Assembly (NCBI GenBank): GCA_910575775.1
Contig: CAJTEY010000008.1
Span: 82,003-146,002, forward strand
Direction: 5' to 3'
Origin: Lachnospiraceae bacterium
Lineage (GTDB): Bacteria > Bacillota > Clostridia > Lachnospirales > Lachnospiraceae
DNA length: 64,000 nucleotides
The notes beneath the pieces were generated by a model. The model was not told the DNA's origin. It saw only the letters and a list, made by a program, of their open reading frames with translations, and did no database searches. Below are positions 42,634-52,345 of the stretch, piece by piece; position 1 is the stretch's first letter; each line of letters opens with the position of its first letter. Both the position numbers and the translations under genes were made by a program.

Positions 42634-44637
42634 TTAAAGTTTGAGGCTGTCTGATTTTGCGAACGGCCCCGCACACGGCTTTTCCCCGTGTGCATTCCCG
42701 TAATAATCCTCACGGAAAACAATGGGAGAGCCATCCGGGTTCTCAAACTTTTGCTCCGGCTCAAAGGCCATGCCAAGCACATCGGTTGTGATGACACGGC
42801 ACGGTGTTTCCGGCATGTAATCATACAGATCCGTTCTTAAGAAAAAGCCTTCCTCCGTCTCTTCTACACAGACGGATATTACGTCTGACTCATTTACAGA
42901 CGCTTTTTCCTTTGACATGGGCTTGGCGCCGTTAAAATAGACATTGCCTTCGGCCCATACCGGGAGCGGATTATAATATCTGTCGCTGGGTGCGGATCCC
43001 ATGCCGCAGTAACCCTCAAACTGCTTCTGGTATTCCTCCAGAGTCGGATAGTCCTCGTAAGGAACCGTGCCTGCAACCAGATTGCCGTCCGTCCATTCGT
43101 CTTCCTTCCGCGCGTCCATCAGCCGTTTCAAAGCGGGACGGAGTTCCTTCTGTATGAAAATGTTGTTGTAAAACCGCATGTCTCCGTGCAGAATTGTCAT
43201 AAATCCGGCGATCTCTGTGCGGTGAGGCACATGGTAAGGCGTATAGCGCGGTGAGGTTCTGGTGAGTGCGCCGTTTAGGACGCCGCGCCCCACTGCGGTA
43301 AAGGAACCGGCAATCAGATTATGTACCAGAGCGACACCCTGCGTGGCAAGTTTCAATGCACAGTCTGAGAGGAGTACATTGTGGTCAATCAGCGTCGGTC
43401 CATGGGATACCTCGATGAAAATATCTTCTCCGATTTCGTTTCCTTCTGTGTGGTTGTATGCTTCCGGCAGACAGTTGTCAAAGAACAGATTTCCTGTCAC
43501 TCTTGTGCCCTGTGCCTGCCAGTCAAGCCACAGGCCGCGGGTACAGCGGTAAATGTGGTTGCGGCGTATGATCACGTCAATGGCCGCATGCATCTTGATG
43601 CCTCCGATTTCGGCGCCGCACAAATTCTGCTTATTGTTGATGTGATGGATCTTATTGTCTTCTATGACAGAGAATACCCCGCCAAGATGCCCTACAATTC
43701 CTGTCTGTCCACAGTCGTGGATGTCGCATCTTCTGACGGTGTGGGAGCCTATCCGCTCCTTACTCCATCCCTCCCGCTGTGCCTGACAGATGCAGTCCCT
43801 CTCTGTCTGCGTGCCGTCCTTATATTTCCACCTGGACCACTTATTATCGTTTTCCGGCTGTAAATATTTCCCGAGAGAAATGCCGGAGCATTTCGACTCA
43901 TAGATTTCACAGTCCTCGATGATCCAGCCCTTGGACCAGTGAGGACCGATCATGCCTTCCTGGTAAGCCGTCGGCGGCGCCCACTGTGTAGCTGCCTGCC
44001 TCACGGTGAAACCCGAAAGCGTAATATAATTTACACCTTCCTTTTCCGGGTGGAAACAGGTTCTTCTCACGCTGATTTCCACCGTCTCTTCATTGGGATT
44101 CAGCCCTTGAAAATTGGCGTACAGTATTGTCTCGCACGCATTTTCATCCTGGACTGTGTACCATACATAAACGGAAAACGCAGGATCCCATGAAGCAGGG
44201 CTTGGCTGTGGATTTCGGACTTTTTCAAATTCCGTCACCTCATACATGGATTTGCCGTTTAAGTATACGTCACCCGTGTGGGCTGTCATTGAGGCTACAA
44301 ACCAGTCGCCGTAAACAAGTGTTGTATAGGGATTATAATCGCCGAACAAGGTGTTGGAAATTCTCGCTTTCCAGACAGTGCCTTCGCAGGCTTCCCAATT
44401 GGTTACCGGCTCTGCGCCCGTGATAATAGCCGCACGCTCCACCTCGGAACGGTAAACGATCCGCGCGTCTTCCCGGCCGCCGTTTACAGGGCTTACCGAC
44501 TCCCGGTATATGCCTGGCGCAACAATCACCTCGTCACCGGCAGCCGCCTTCCTGGCCGCTTCCTGAATTTTTTTAAAAGGTTTGTCCCTGCTTCCGTTTC
44601 CGCCCTCTGATGCATTCCCATTTACATAGTATTTCAT
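42634..44637 (-). CDS. Right-handed parallel beta-helix protein (polysaccharide-active?)
   Basis: 667 residues, no signal peptide. Starts MKYYVNGNASEGGNGSRDKPF, the DUF1565-like cap (xxVxGxxxxxGDGSxxxPF), then many short beta-helix rungs with Asn/His turns (IIEDCEIYESKCSGIS, VIRRNHIYRCTRG, NLFFDN). Such proteins include pectate lyase-like and alginate-type lyases and glycosidases acting on plant glycans. It may act inside the cell, since no export signal is seen. AAGGAGGATATCAT precedes the ATG. Divergent from the hybrid sensor kinase, which might regulate it. Confidence 0.8.
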   Translation of the reverse strand: MKYYVNGNASEGGNGSRDKPFKKIQEAARKAAAGDEVIVAPGIYRESVSPVNGGREDARIVYRSEVERAAIITGAEPVTNWEACEGTVWKARISNTLFGDYNPYTTLVYGDWFVASMTAHTGDVYLNGKSMYEVTEFEKVRNPQPSPASWDPAFSVYVWYTVQDENACETILYANFQGLNPNEETVEISVRRTCFHPEKEGVNYITLSGFTVRQAATQWAPPTAYQEGMIGPHWSKGWIIEDCEIYESKCSGISLGKYLQPENDNKWSRWKYKDGTQTERDCICQAQREGWSKERIGSHTVRRCDIHDCGQTGIVGHLGGVFSVIEDNKIHHINNKQNLCGAEIGGIKMHAAIDVIIRRNHIYRCTRGLWLDWQAQGTRVTGNLFFDNCLPEAYNHTEGNEIGEDIFIEVSHGPTLIDHNVLLSDCALKLATQGVALVHNLIAGSFTAVGRGVLNGALTRTSPRYTPYHVPHRTEIAGFMTILHGDMRFYNNIFIQKELRPALKRLMDARKEDEWTDGNLVAGTVPYEDYPTLEEYQKQFEGYCGMGSAPSDRYYNPLPVWAEGNVYFNGAKPMSKEKASVNESDVISVCVEETEEGFFLRTDLYDYMPETPCRVITTDVLGMAFEPEQKFENPDGSPIVFREDYYGNAHGEKPCAGPFAKSDSLKL

Positions 44638-44759
44638 ATGATATCCTCCTTGTCACAGAATTGATTTTTCCGTGAAGTATAGTAATATCATAGCAAATAC
44701 ATGGCAAAACGCAAGAACCTTGTGTATAAAAGCGGCATAAACAGATTGCGTGCAGGTGA

Positions 44760-44788
44760 TTTTCAAAGTTGCATTTTTATTGTATAAT
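44760..44788 (+). promoter_or_regulatory. Promoter of the hybrid sensor kinase gene
   Basis: TTTTCA (44760-44765), 17 bases, TATAAT (44783-44788). Exact -10, weak -35. Confidence 0.55.
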
Positions 44789-44822
44789 AATTGCGGCAAT
44801 TTCTTTTGTGGGGGAAATCTGT

Positions 44823-47630
44823 ATGAAGAGACAGAGCGGAAGGCACAAGACATTTACATACGGGGCGGCGCTGCTGGCTTTTTTGTGTTTCATGTGTATC
44901 TGTATGCCCGTTTTTGCAAGTTCCGGAAAGGTTAAGGTGGCTTTTTTTCCGATGAACGGATTTCATATCTATTCGGAGATCGACGGTTACGGTGGTTTGG
45001 ACGTGGCATATCTGGAAGAACTCAGCATTTATACCGGGTGGGATATCGAATATGTGATGTGTGAAAGTTGGAATGAAGCGCTTGAGAAGCTGGAAGCGAA
45101 GGAAGTGGATCTTGTCGGGTCTGCACAGTATTCCGATGAACGGGCAGAAACCTTTGAATATGCCTCGCTGTCCAGCGGATATACATATGGCTGTCTTTTC
45201 GTGGAAAAAGACAGTGTCATAGATTTTGAGGATTTTGACCGCATGCGGGATATGACGTTCGGTGTTGTGGAAAGCTATGTCCGCAAAGCTGAGTTTCTGG
45301 AATACATTGACCGAAACGGAATTTCCGAACCGCAGCTTAAGGAGTATGAAACGTCACAGGAACTGCAGGCGGCGCTAAAGGGCGGGGAGATTGATGTGGC
45401 GGTTCACACGCTGACGGAGGTTGAGGAAGGGCAGTGTCTTGTAGGAAAGTTCGCCTATGCGCCATATTATTATATGACATGGAAAGGCAACGAACAGCTC
45501 ATCTCTGAGCTGAATATAGGGATAGAAGCGCTTTATATGGACAACCCCTCGTTGGAACAGGAGCTGATCAGCGCTTATTATGAAAACAGATGGGAAAATT
45601 TTGCGGCCGAGGAACAGCAGTATATAGACAGAGGCGAGCCGGTCAGGATCGGTTTTTATCAGGATACAAAGCCCTTATCCTATGTAAACGGGCAGGGGGA
45701 GTACGACGGCATTTATATTCAGATACTGAAAACGATTGCGGCAAGGAGCGGGATTACGATGGAGCTTTGCCCGCTGGACCGCAGTGATTACTGGAAGGAG
45801 CTTTTGGCGGCGGGAGAGATCGACTTTTATGTGGGCGCGAATAATATGCAGCTTGCGCGGGATGAGAACATCCGCCTTACCGGGCCCTTTATGCCTTACA
45901 ATGCCATTATCGTTTCCAAAAAGGATTATGTGCACACGAATGAGAACACCTCGCTTGTGCTGACAAACGGCCGTACCTATTGGGCGGAAAGTATGAAAAA
46001 GGGCGGTGTAAACGGTACGGTTATCTACTGTGACAGCGCAAAGGACTGTCTGCAGATGGTTGGACGGGGAGAAGCGGACGTTACGGTGCTCAACACTATA
46101 GAATACAATTATCTGTCGAAAAACGAGCGTTTTTCCGAAATGATCGAGTGGGACAATTACCGCTATCAGTCGGGAAGCACACTGGCGGCATCCAAGGATG
46201 TAGACCCGGTTCTTTTTGAGGTGATCAATAAGTCCCTGCGGCTGATATCGGAGGCGGAGAAGGAAGATATCATCAATCAGTATATGAACATCGCTTATAC
46301 AGACTATAATCTGACAGATTATTTTTATATGAATAGGGATGTCATTATGATAGCGTGCATTGTGCTGATTTTACTTGGCGGATCTGCCCTTGTGGTATCC
46401 CACACACGCAGGAAATCTTATCAGATTCTGGCACAGAAAAACGGAGAACTGCAGATTGCCATCAGGGAGGCGCAGAAGGCCAATCTGGCAAAGACGGAAT
46501 TTCTCTCCCATATGTCGCACGACATACGGACGCCAATCAACGGCATTATGGGTATGTTAAATATTGCGGAGAAGAATCCGGAGGATCTGGAAAGACAGAG
46601 GGAATGCAGACAGAAAATTAAAACGTCGGCGGAACATCTTCTGTCGCTGATCAATGATGTGCTGGATATTAATAAGCTGGAAAGCGGGAATGTGGAATTG
46701 AAAAAGGAGACATTTTCCCTGCCGCAGCTTTTTGCAAACTGCGTCACGATTGTGAGCGGCCAGGCTTTGGCAAAAAAAATCAAGCTGACGACTTCCCTGG
46801 AGGAGGGGCAGCTTTCACACACGAATTTTATCGGAAGCCCTCTACATATCAAGCAGGTTTTGATCAATATAGCGGGGAACGCCATCAAATACAATAAGCC
46901 GGAGGGAAGCGTCCATATGAGCTGTAGTGAACTTTCGGCGGAAAACGGAGTGGCGCAGATCTGCTTTACTGTTTCCGACACCGGCATAGGGATGAGCAGG
47001 GAATATCTGGCACATATTTTTGAGCCTTTTACACAGGAATCGAATGGAATGAGTGCAAGGACCAACTATCAGGGAACGGGGCTTGGCATGACAATCACAA
47101 AGAAGCTGACGGACAATATGGGGGGAACCATCGAGATCGAAAGCGAGCCCGGGAAGGGCAGCGTGTTCACGGTGGTGCTGCCTTTGGAAATAGACGGGCA
47201 GGCGGAGGAAGAAAAAGGGGACATTGTATCGGAACGCATACAGATTGCAGGAAAAAGGGCGCTCCTTGTGGAGGACAATGAACTGAATCAGGAGATTGCG
47301 CAGTTTATTTTAGAAGACTTCGGCATGCACGTTACCATAGCGAACAACGGGAAAGAAGCGGTGGAAATCTTTGAACAGGCTGAGCCGGAGACTTATCAGA
47401 TTATTTTTATGGATGTAATGATGCCGGTGATGAACGGATATGAGGCGGCGAAGGCCATCCGCAGCATGAGCAGACCGGATGCTGCGCAGATTCCGATTGT
47501 GACCATGACGGCCAATGCATTTGCGGAGGATGTGCAGGCGGCGAAGGATGCCGGGATGAACGAACATATTGCGAAGCCGCTGGAGGCGGATGTGATCGCA
47601 CGGGTTTTGGCACAGTGGCTTGGGAAGTAA
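44823..47630 (+). CDS. BvgS-like hybrid histidine kinase with two periplasmic-binding domains
   Basis: 935 residues. Signal peptide (MKRQSGRHK... to VFASSG), two tandem SBP_bac_3 ligand domains (about 38-255 and 280-500), one membrane helix near 515, a HisKA dimerisation domain with H-box FLSHMSHDIRTP near 562, HATPase_c with NIAGNAIKYN (N box) and GTGLGMTITKKL (G2), and a receiver domain with ALLVEDNELNQE and phospho-Asp in IIFMDVMMPV near 862. No HPt domain is present, so a separate one or direct output is needed. Start ATG 44823 follows GGGGGAAATCTGT. Likely senses amino-acid-like ligands. Confidence 0.92.
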   Translation: MKRQSGRHKTFTYGAALLAFLCFMCICMPVFASSGKVKVAFFPMNGFHIYSEIDGYGGLDVAYLEELSIYTGWDIEYVMCESWNEALEKLEAKEVDLVGSAQYSDERAETFEYASLSSGYTYGCLFVEKDSVIDFEDFDRMRDMTFGVVESYVRKAEFLEYIDRNGISEPQLKEYETSQELQAALKGGEIDVAVHTLTEVEEGQCLVGKFAYAPYYYMTWKGNEQLISELNIGIEALYMDNPSLEQELISAYYENRWENFAAEEQQYIDRGEPVRIGFYQDTKPLSYVNGQGEYDGIYIQILKTIAARSGITMELCPLDRSDYWKELLAAGEIDFYVGANNMQLARDENIRLTGPFMPYNAIIVSKKDYVHTNENTSLVLTNGRTYWAESMKKGGVNGTVIYCDSAKDCLQMVGRGEADVTVLNTIEYNYLSKNERFSEMIEWDNYRYQSGSTLAASKDVDPVLFEVINKSLRLISEAEKEDIINQYMNIAYTDYNLTDYFYMNRDVIMIACIVLILLGGSALVVSHTRRKSYQILAQKNGELQIAIREAQKANLAKTEFLSHMSHDIRTPINGIMGMLNIAEKNPEDLERQRECRQKIKTSAEHLLSLINDVLDINKLESGNVELKKETFSLPQLFANCVTIVSGQALAKKIKLTTSLEEGQLSHTNFIGSPLHIKQVLINIAGNAIKYNKPEGSVHMSCSELSAENGVAQICFTVSDTGIGMSREYLAHIFEPFTQESNGMSARTNYQGTGLGMTITKKLTDNMGGTIEIESEPGKGSVFTVVLPLEIDGQAEEEKGDIVSERIQIAGKRALLVEDNELNQEIAQFILEDFGMHVTIANNGKEAVEIFEQAEPETYQIIFMDVMMPVMNGYEAAKAIRSMSRPDAAQIPIVTMTANAFAEDVQAAKDAGMNEHIAKPLEADVIARVLAQWLGK

Positions 47631-47713
47631 GACAGAGCGTCCACGGCAGGAAGCTGCCGGCGTTTGCCGGGTAGAATGCATGGGCGCTCTTATACAACAG
47701 CATATAATTGGGC

Positions 47714-47881
47714 ATGTGCTTAATTCTGGAAAAGGGGTATTACGGTACGAGTACCCGCGAAATTGCAAGACAAGCTGGTGTACGTTCTGGCTTGTTTTTT
47801 TTTGCTGTTTTTCCCTCCTCATATATATCTGCCAATCCGCTTGTTTGGCAGAGTAAATCCGACACTATTTGGTACGGCTGA
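47714..47881 (+). pseudogene. N-terminal HTH relic of a TetR regulator
   Basis: A 55-codon frame starting MCLILEKGYYGTSTREIARQ and continuing AGVRSG is the helix-turn-helix of a TetR/AcrR protein, after which it falls into a T run and unrelated residues before a stop. The start of the gene (first ~20 residues) is also missing. The matching C-terminal domain lies nearby but on the opposite strand. Confidence 0.7.
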
Positions 47882-48080
47882 CTATCATATCCATAAGCCA
47901 ATTTATCTTTGGCAATGGCGTGCTTGGGATTCTGACTTTTTCCTGTGCAATTCCCGGTATGGCTCCCAAAACAGCGACACATAGCGAATGGGGATTTCCC
48001 TCACGAAACTCGCCACGTTGTTGCCCTTCTAAAATAACAGGAATCCATTGCCTAAAATGTTTGTAATGCAGCTTGCTATG
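47865..48080 (-). pseudogene. C-terminal relic of a TetR regulator, inverted
   Basis: On the minus strand the frame reads FRQWIPVILEGQQRGEFREG, then NPHSLCVAVLGAIPGIAQEK and PLPKINWLMDMIVS, followed by a stop. This is the ligand-domain end of a TetR/AcrR protein of the kind found in Clostridia. Upstream of this homology the frame runs into the antisense of the KTR gene. With the HTH relic it suggests one tetR gene broken by an inversion. Confidence 0.65.
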
Positions 48081-48113
48081 TTTGCACCATGAGAAATAAT
48101 GAGGTGATAAAAA

Positions 48114-48365
48114 ATGAAGATAACAGTAGGGATATGCTGCCCTGTCTGTGGAAATAAAACAAGGTTGCAAATACGAGCAGATACAGAGTTGACAAATTTT
48201 CCCCTTTACTTTCAAAACAGTAATTATCTTGGTATGGAAAGGGAGAGAAAGCCTGTCTTTTATGAAGGGAATAAATTTCTATGCTATAATTCAGTAGATG
48301 ATCGGGCTTTAACAGGAATGGAATTTAGTCGGAATAATCAGGAAACAACAGTGAGGTTATCATGA
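48114..48365 (+). pseudogene. Truncated cysteine-rich KTR protein
   Basis: The first 32 residues, MKITVGICCPVCGNKTRLQI and RADTELTNFPLY, are those of the small cysteine-rich KTR proteins carried by conjugative and integrative elements (about 55-65 residues, two CxxC knuckles). After FPLY, where the second CxxC should come, the frame continues with unrelated sequence (FQNSNYLG) to 83 residues. The second zinc knuckle is thus lost. GAGGTGATAAAAA precedes the ATG. Confidence 0.65.
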
Positions 48366-49684
48366 TCTATATTGTAGACAATATATCAAATTATTTCATA
48401 TATCTTTTTATAATTCATTTTGGATTCAGGTTAAATCCGAGAAAAAACAAGTTTTATATTGGCGCATCGGTTTTGACGATGTTGTCTGCAGGGGCTTATA
48501 ATGCATATTTTGATACAAATTCTCCGATTATCTATATATTGTGGAGCATACTTTCCATATGCTTATTTTTTGAAGATGGATTGTCGCATTTGTTTATACT
48601 GAGCGCTGCCCTTATGTATTTCACAGGAATCATTGATACGTTCAGTGTCATGCTGATACAGGTTGTTTTAATAGGCGGAGGGGTTGGCGGCACGGGTATA
48701 ACATGGTGGATGGAACCGGCCTATCTGCTCTCTTTTTTGGTGTATCTTCTGATATATTTGCGACTTTTTAAGAAAAATGACATATATTTGGGCGACATAG
48801 AATTTAAGTATAAGTTTTCACTTTTAATACAGGGCAGTATTTTCCAGATGTTCTATAATTATGTTTTTTATTTCTTTAACGAAAATCATGCAAGGTATGG
48901 CTTAAATGCCTATGCAGTATTTTTTATCAGTATAGCAGGGACACTTTATTCCCTTTTTCTTACGCTTAATCTTGCCATCAAAAATATATTAGCAGACAGA
49001 CAGAGCAAGGAATTGCAGTCTTTTATGTGTATGCAAAAGCAGCAGTACGATTATCAACTGCAGCAGTCGGTAGCTGTACGGCGTTTTAAGCATGATTTGG
49101 TAAATCATATTGGTGTTGTCCGGGAGTTAATAAATGAGATGTTCGATATTACTACATTGTTGGGAAATATATTGCAAAATGCTTTTGAAGCAGCGATAAA
49201 AGCAGATGTTCCCAGAATACGTGTTGAACTTGTAGAACATAAGGAAGAAATTTTTATTGTTGTCAGTAACAGTGTAGCCAAAAGAATCAATACAAAAACA
49301 GATTTTTTTATGACATTTAAAAAGGATAGGGAAAATCATGGTTTTGGAGAAAAAATCTTTGATAAGCTTAAGAGAGCTGACTGTACATCTGCACTGCAAA
49401 TACCAGGTAACCGTCCCTACAAAAAGGCAGGAGGAGCTGGTCTGGTTCCAAAGGCAGACAAGCGCTGTACAGGCTGTGGGCTTTGTGCCAAAAACTGCCC
49501 GGCGCAGGCGATCAGCAAGGCGAACCTGAAAACGGCGGACAGTAAGAAGTGTATTTCTTGTATGCGATGCGTTACAGAATGTCCTGAATCAGCCCGTAAA
49601 GTAAATGAAGCCATGGTTTCAATTGCAGCACTGGCAATGAAAAAAGCCTGTTCAGAGAGAAAGAGCAACGAGCTTTATATTTAA
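48362..49684 (+). pseudogene. Chimera: AgrC-type sensor kinase with deletions joined to a ferredoxin C-terminus
   Basis: 440 codons. Residues 1-215: hydrophobic AgrC-like sensor with about six membrane helices. Then KHDLVNHIGVVRELINE, the His-box region of GHKL kinases, runs straight into MFDITTLLGNILQNAFEAA (N box), so about 100 residues of the kinase core are missing in frame. After FGEKIFDKL (G-box area) the sequence becomes PYKKAGGAGLVPKADKRC, then two 4Fe-4S clusters, CTGCGLCAKNCP and CISCMRCVTECP, with an EFR1-type tail ending ELYI. Function as one protein is unlikely. An AgrD/AgrB pair is not adjacent. Confidence 0.7.
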
Positions 49685-50521
49685 AATCCTTTGACTTTCT
49701 TATAGAGCGAAAGTAAAACCAAATGGTATCAAAGACGGCGGGAAGATGGAAGGAAAGCCACCCGCCCATCGTGGAGAACCGCAAAGGCTTTCTGTCCGCA
49801 TGGGAAAAGCAGATAAGGAAAAGGGACGCTTTGGAGAAATGGCAGGCTCCTGCATTTTCGATTCCTTGACGGCACGGAGTTGGAAATCGACACGAAAGAA
49901 TAATGGTAACAGTGAGTTGCATTTTATTATAGAAAGAACCCCTTTTCCGTGGGGTGGGGTAAAATCCATGTAAAAGTTACCCCACCCTTAGAGTTTCTAT
50001 TGTTTGTATCGAGGTGCAAACGAGGAGGGTGTCTCTTTACCCGGCAGATACGGACACGGAAAGCCTGAAAATCCCGTAAATAAGGCACTTTTGTTCTGGT
50101 TTTGTTTTGCCTAATAGTATATATTTGTAGGTAAAAGTCGGTTATTATCACGGGAACTCGCTGGGAGTTTTCGTGATCATATAGGTGCTTTTGTGATTGT
50201 ATGCAGAGGTTCCGTGTTTGTGTGTGGGAAAACGACAAGAAAATAATGAATAAATGACAATGCGTGAAAAGGGCTGCATGACGGCTCTTTTTTCATTTAT
50301 ATGAATGTCAGGTAATTCATGGATTTCTTCATTCCTAAAATGCAGCATTCTAATAAAATCCCCCCAATACACATAAAACCGTTTCTTTTTATCCAGATAA
50401 TCCCAGCAGGAAATAAAACCGATAAATCTGAAAAATGAAGATATTTTACAAGACGCAGGAAAAAATAAGGGGTAAAATGGCTCATGACAAAATCCAAAAA
50501 TTGAATTCGGAGGGAATCCAC
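49685..50521. other. Decayed spacer without a complete gene
   Basis: About 840 bases with no credible intact gene. A short plus-strand fragment ending DGTELEIDTKE-stop lies near 49860-49903. A perfect 11-base-pair hairpin, GGGTGGGGTAA (49952-49962) with TTACCCCACCC (49977-49987), loop 14, follows. AAAAGGGC ... GCTCTTTTTT near 50267-50293 looks like a terminator. The rest is AT-rich and non-coding up to the AraC gene. Confidence 0.5.
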
Positions 50522-51445
50522 ATGAAGAAAGAAATAAGGACAGTGGTATATGATGATGAATTGAGGATGGAGGCATACCGCTTTGAGGGAATCGTGCAGC
50601 CGTTTCCAAGCCATTTCCATGAGCATTATGTCATTGGGTTTGTGGAGAAAGGGGAGCGTGTGCTTTCCTGCCGGGACAGGGAGTATGCCATAGAAGAAGG
50701 GAGCATCGTGCTTTTCAATCCGGGTGACAGCCATGCCTGCGTGCAGAGTGATGAAGGGACGTTTGATTACCGGGGATTTAACATTTCAAAGGAGGTCATG
50801 CTCGATCTGGCGGAGGAAGTTACCGGGAAACGGGAGCTTCCGGGATTTTCAAAGAATGTTATCTGTGATGAGGAAATAGCCTGCCACTTGCGCTCACTGC
50901 ATGAGATGGTCATGAAAGGGACAGGGGAGTTTGGGAAGGAGGAAACCCTGCTGTTCCTGCTCTCGTACCTCATCCAGAATTACGGGAAGCCATTTGAAAG
51001 CTGCATCCCGGAATGCAGGCAGGAGATTGAAAAAGCCTGTGAATACATGACAGCGCATTTTGCGGAGCGCATCTATTTAGACCAGATATGCCGCCATGCA
51101 GGGCTTAGCAAGTCAACGCTGCTGCGGGCATTTACAAAGGAAAAAGGAGTCACGCCGTACCGATACCTTGAAACAGTCCGCATCAATGAGGCAAAAAAGC
51201 TATTATCGGAAGGTGTGCCGCCAGTGGAGGCAGCAACCAGGACAGGGTTCTCAGACCAGAGCCATTTTACAAATTACTTCAACCAGTTCATAGGACTTGC
51301 ACCGGGTACTTACCGTGAAATATTCTCGGAAAAAGGCGGGGATAGCGTGAATGAAAATACCATTCACACGGAAGAACCGTCCGCAATGCGGACTTGCTGC
51401 AAGCAGCATTCTTCCCTGCTTGGTGAGATGAAGGAGGGGCGCTGA
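50522..51445 (+). CDS. AraC-family transcriptional regulator with cupin sensor
   Basis: 307 residues from ATG 50522, behind GGAGGGAATCCAC. N-terminal AraC-binding cupin (about 15-150; FPSHFHEHYVIGFVEKGER) and C-terminal double HTH: DQICRHAGLSKSTLLRAFTK, then VEAATRTGFSDQSHFTNYFNQ and GLAPGTYREIF. Its stop touches the start of the EamA gene, so it probably controls its own transporter operon. Confidence 0.9.
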   Translation: MKKEIRTVVYDDELRMEAYRFEGIVQPFPSHFHEHYVIGFVEKGERVLSCRDREYAIEEGSIVLFNPGDSHACVQSDEGTFDYRGFNISKEVMLDLAEEVTGKRELPGFSKNVICDEEIACHLRSLHEMVMKGTGEFGKEETLLFLLSYLIQNYGKPFESCIPECRQEIEKACEYMTAHFAERIYLDQICRHAGLSKSTLLRAFTKEKGVTPYRYLETVRINEAKKLLSEGVPPVEAATRTGFSDQSHFTNYFNQFIGLAPGTYREIFSEKGGDSVNENTIHTEEPSAMRTCCKQHSSLLGEMKEGR

Positions 51446-52345
51446 ATGTGGAATAGGAGAATGGCCGGGCATCCGGCGGCGCTGTTCACCATCATCATAT
51501 GGGGGACGACATTCATATCCACCAAAGTCCTGCTTACGGATTTTAAGCCGGTGGAAATACTGTTCTTCCGCTTTGTCATGGGATTTGTGGCATTATTTTT
51601 GGTTTGCCCGCACCGTATGAAGGGAGTGGAGCGTAAGCAGGAGCTGACTTTTGTGCTGGCAGGACTGTGCGGGATATGCTTATATTACCTGCTGGAGAAT
51701 ATCGCGCTTACATATACGATGGCATCAAACGTGGGAGTCATCATTTCGGTTGCACCGTTTTTCACGGCGATACTGTCACGCTTGTTCCTAAAATCAGAAG
51801 GGAAGCTAAGAGCGAACTTTTTCATAGGCTTTGTGGTGGCGATGGCGGGTGTTGCACTGATCAGCTTTAACGGCTCCCGGATGGAACTGAACCCGGTGGG
51901 GGATTTGCTGGCAGTCCTTGCGGCATTTGTGTGGGCGTGCTATTCTATACTGACAAGGAGGATCAGCAGTTTCGGCTGCCCGGTCATACTTACCACGCGG
52001 CGGACATTCTTTTACGGCATCCTGTTCATGGTTCCGGCATTGTTCCTTTTCGATTTTGAAGCCGGGCTGGAACGGTTTGCGGATACGACGTATTTACTCA
52101 ATATCCTGTATCTTGGGCTGGGGGCATCCGCACTCTGCTTCGTCACATGGAACCTCGCGGTAAAGGTGCTTGGCGCGGTCAGGACCAGCGTCTATATATA
52201 CATGGTTCCCGTCATAACGGTGGTGACTTCCGTGCTGGTGCTGAAGGAGCCGGTGACATGGGTTTCCGTTATGGGGACGGTCCTGGCGGTTGCGGGGCTT
52301 TTCCTTTCTGAATATAGCGGGAAGGGGAGTAGGAACAGTGAATGA
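51446..52345 (+). CDS. EamA-family (drug/metabolite) transporter
   Basis: 299 residues, ten membrane helices in two EamA repeats (IIIWGTTFISTKVLLTDFKP; later VWACYSILTRRI). Members export metabolites such as amino acids, or drugs. The ATG immediately follows the araC stop (ctgaATG), and the end overlaps the next gene by eight bases. With AraC it forms the common pair regulator plus EamA exporter. Confidence 0.9.
   Translation: MWNRRMAGHPAALFTIIIWGTTFISTKVLLTDFKPVEILFFRFVMGFVALFLVCPHRMKGVERKQELTFVLAGLCGICLYYLLENIALTYTMASNVGVIISVAPFFTAILSRLFLKSEGKLRANFFIGFVVAMAGVALISFNGSRMELNPVGDLLAVLAAFVWACYSILTRRISSFGCPVILTTRRTFFYGILFMVPALFLFDFEAGLERFADTTYLLNILYLGLGASALCFVTWNLAVKVLGAVRTSVYIYMVPVITVVTSVLVLKEPVTWVSVMGTVLAVAGLFLSEYSGKGSRNSE

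Noticed and set aside
47396..47822. Overlapping minus-strand frames at the end of the hybrid kinase
   Set aside because: They lie opposite the receiver domain; no independent coding signal.
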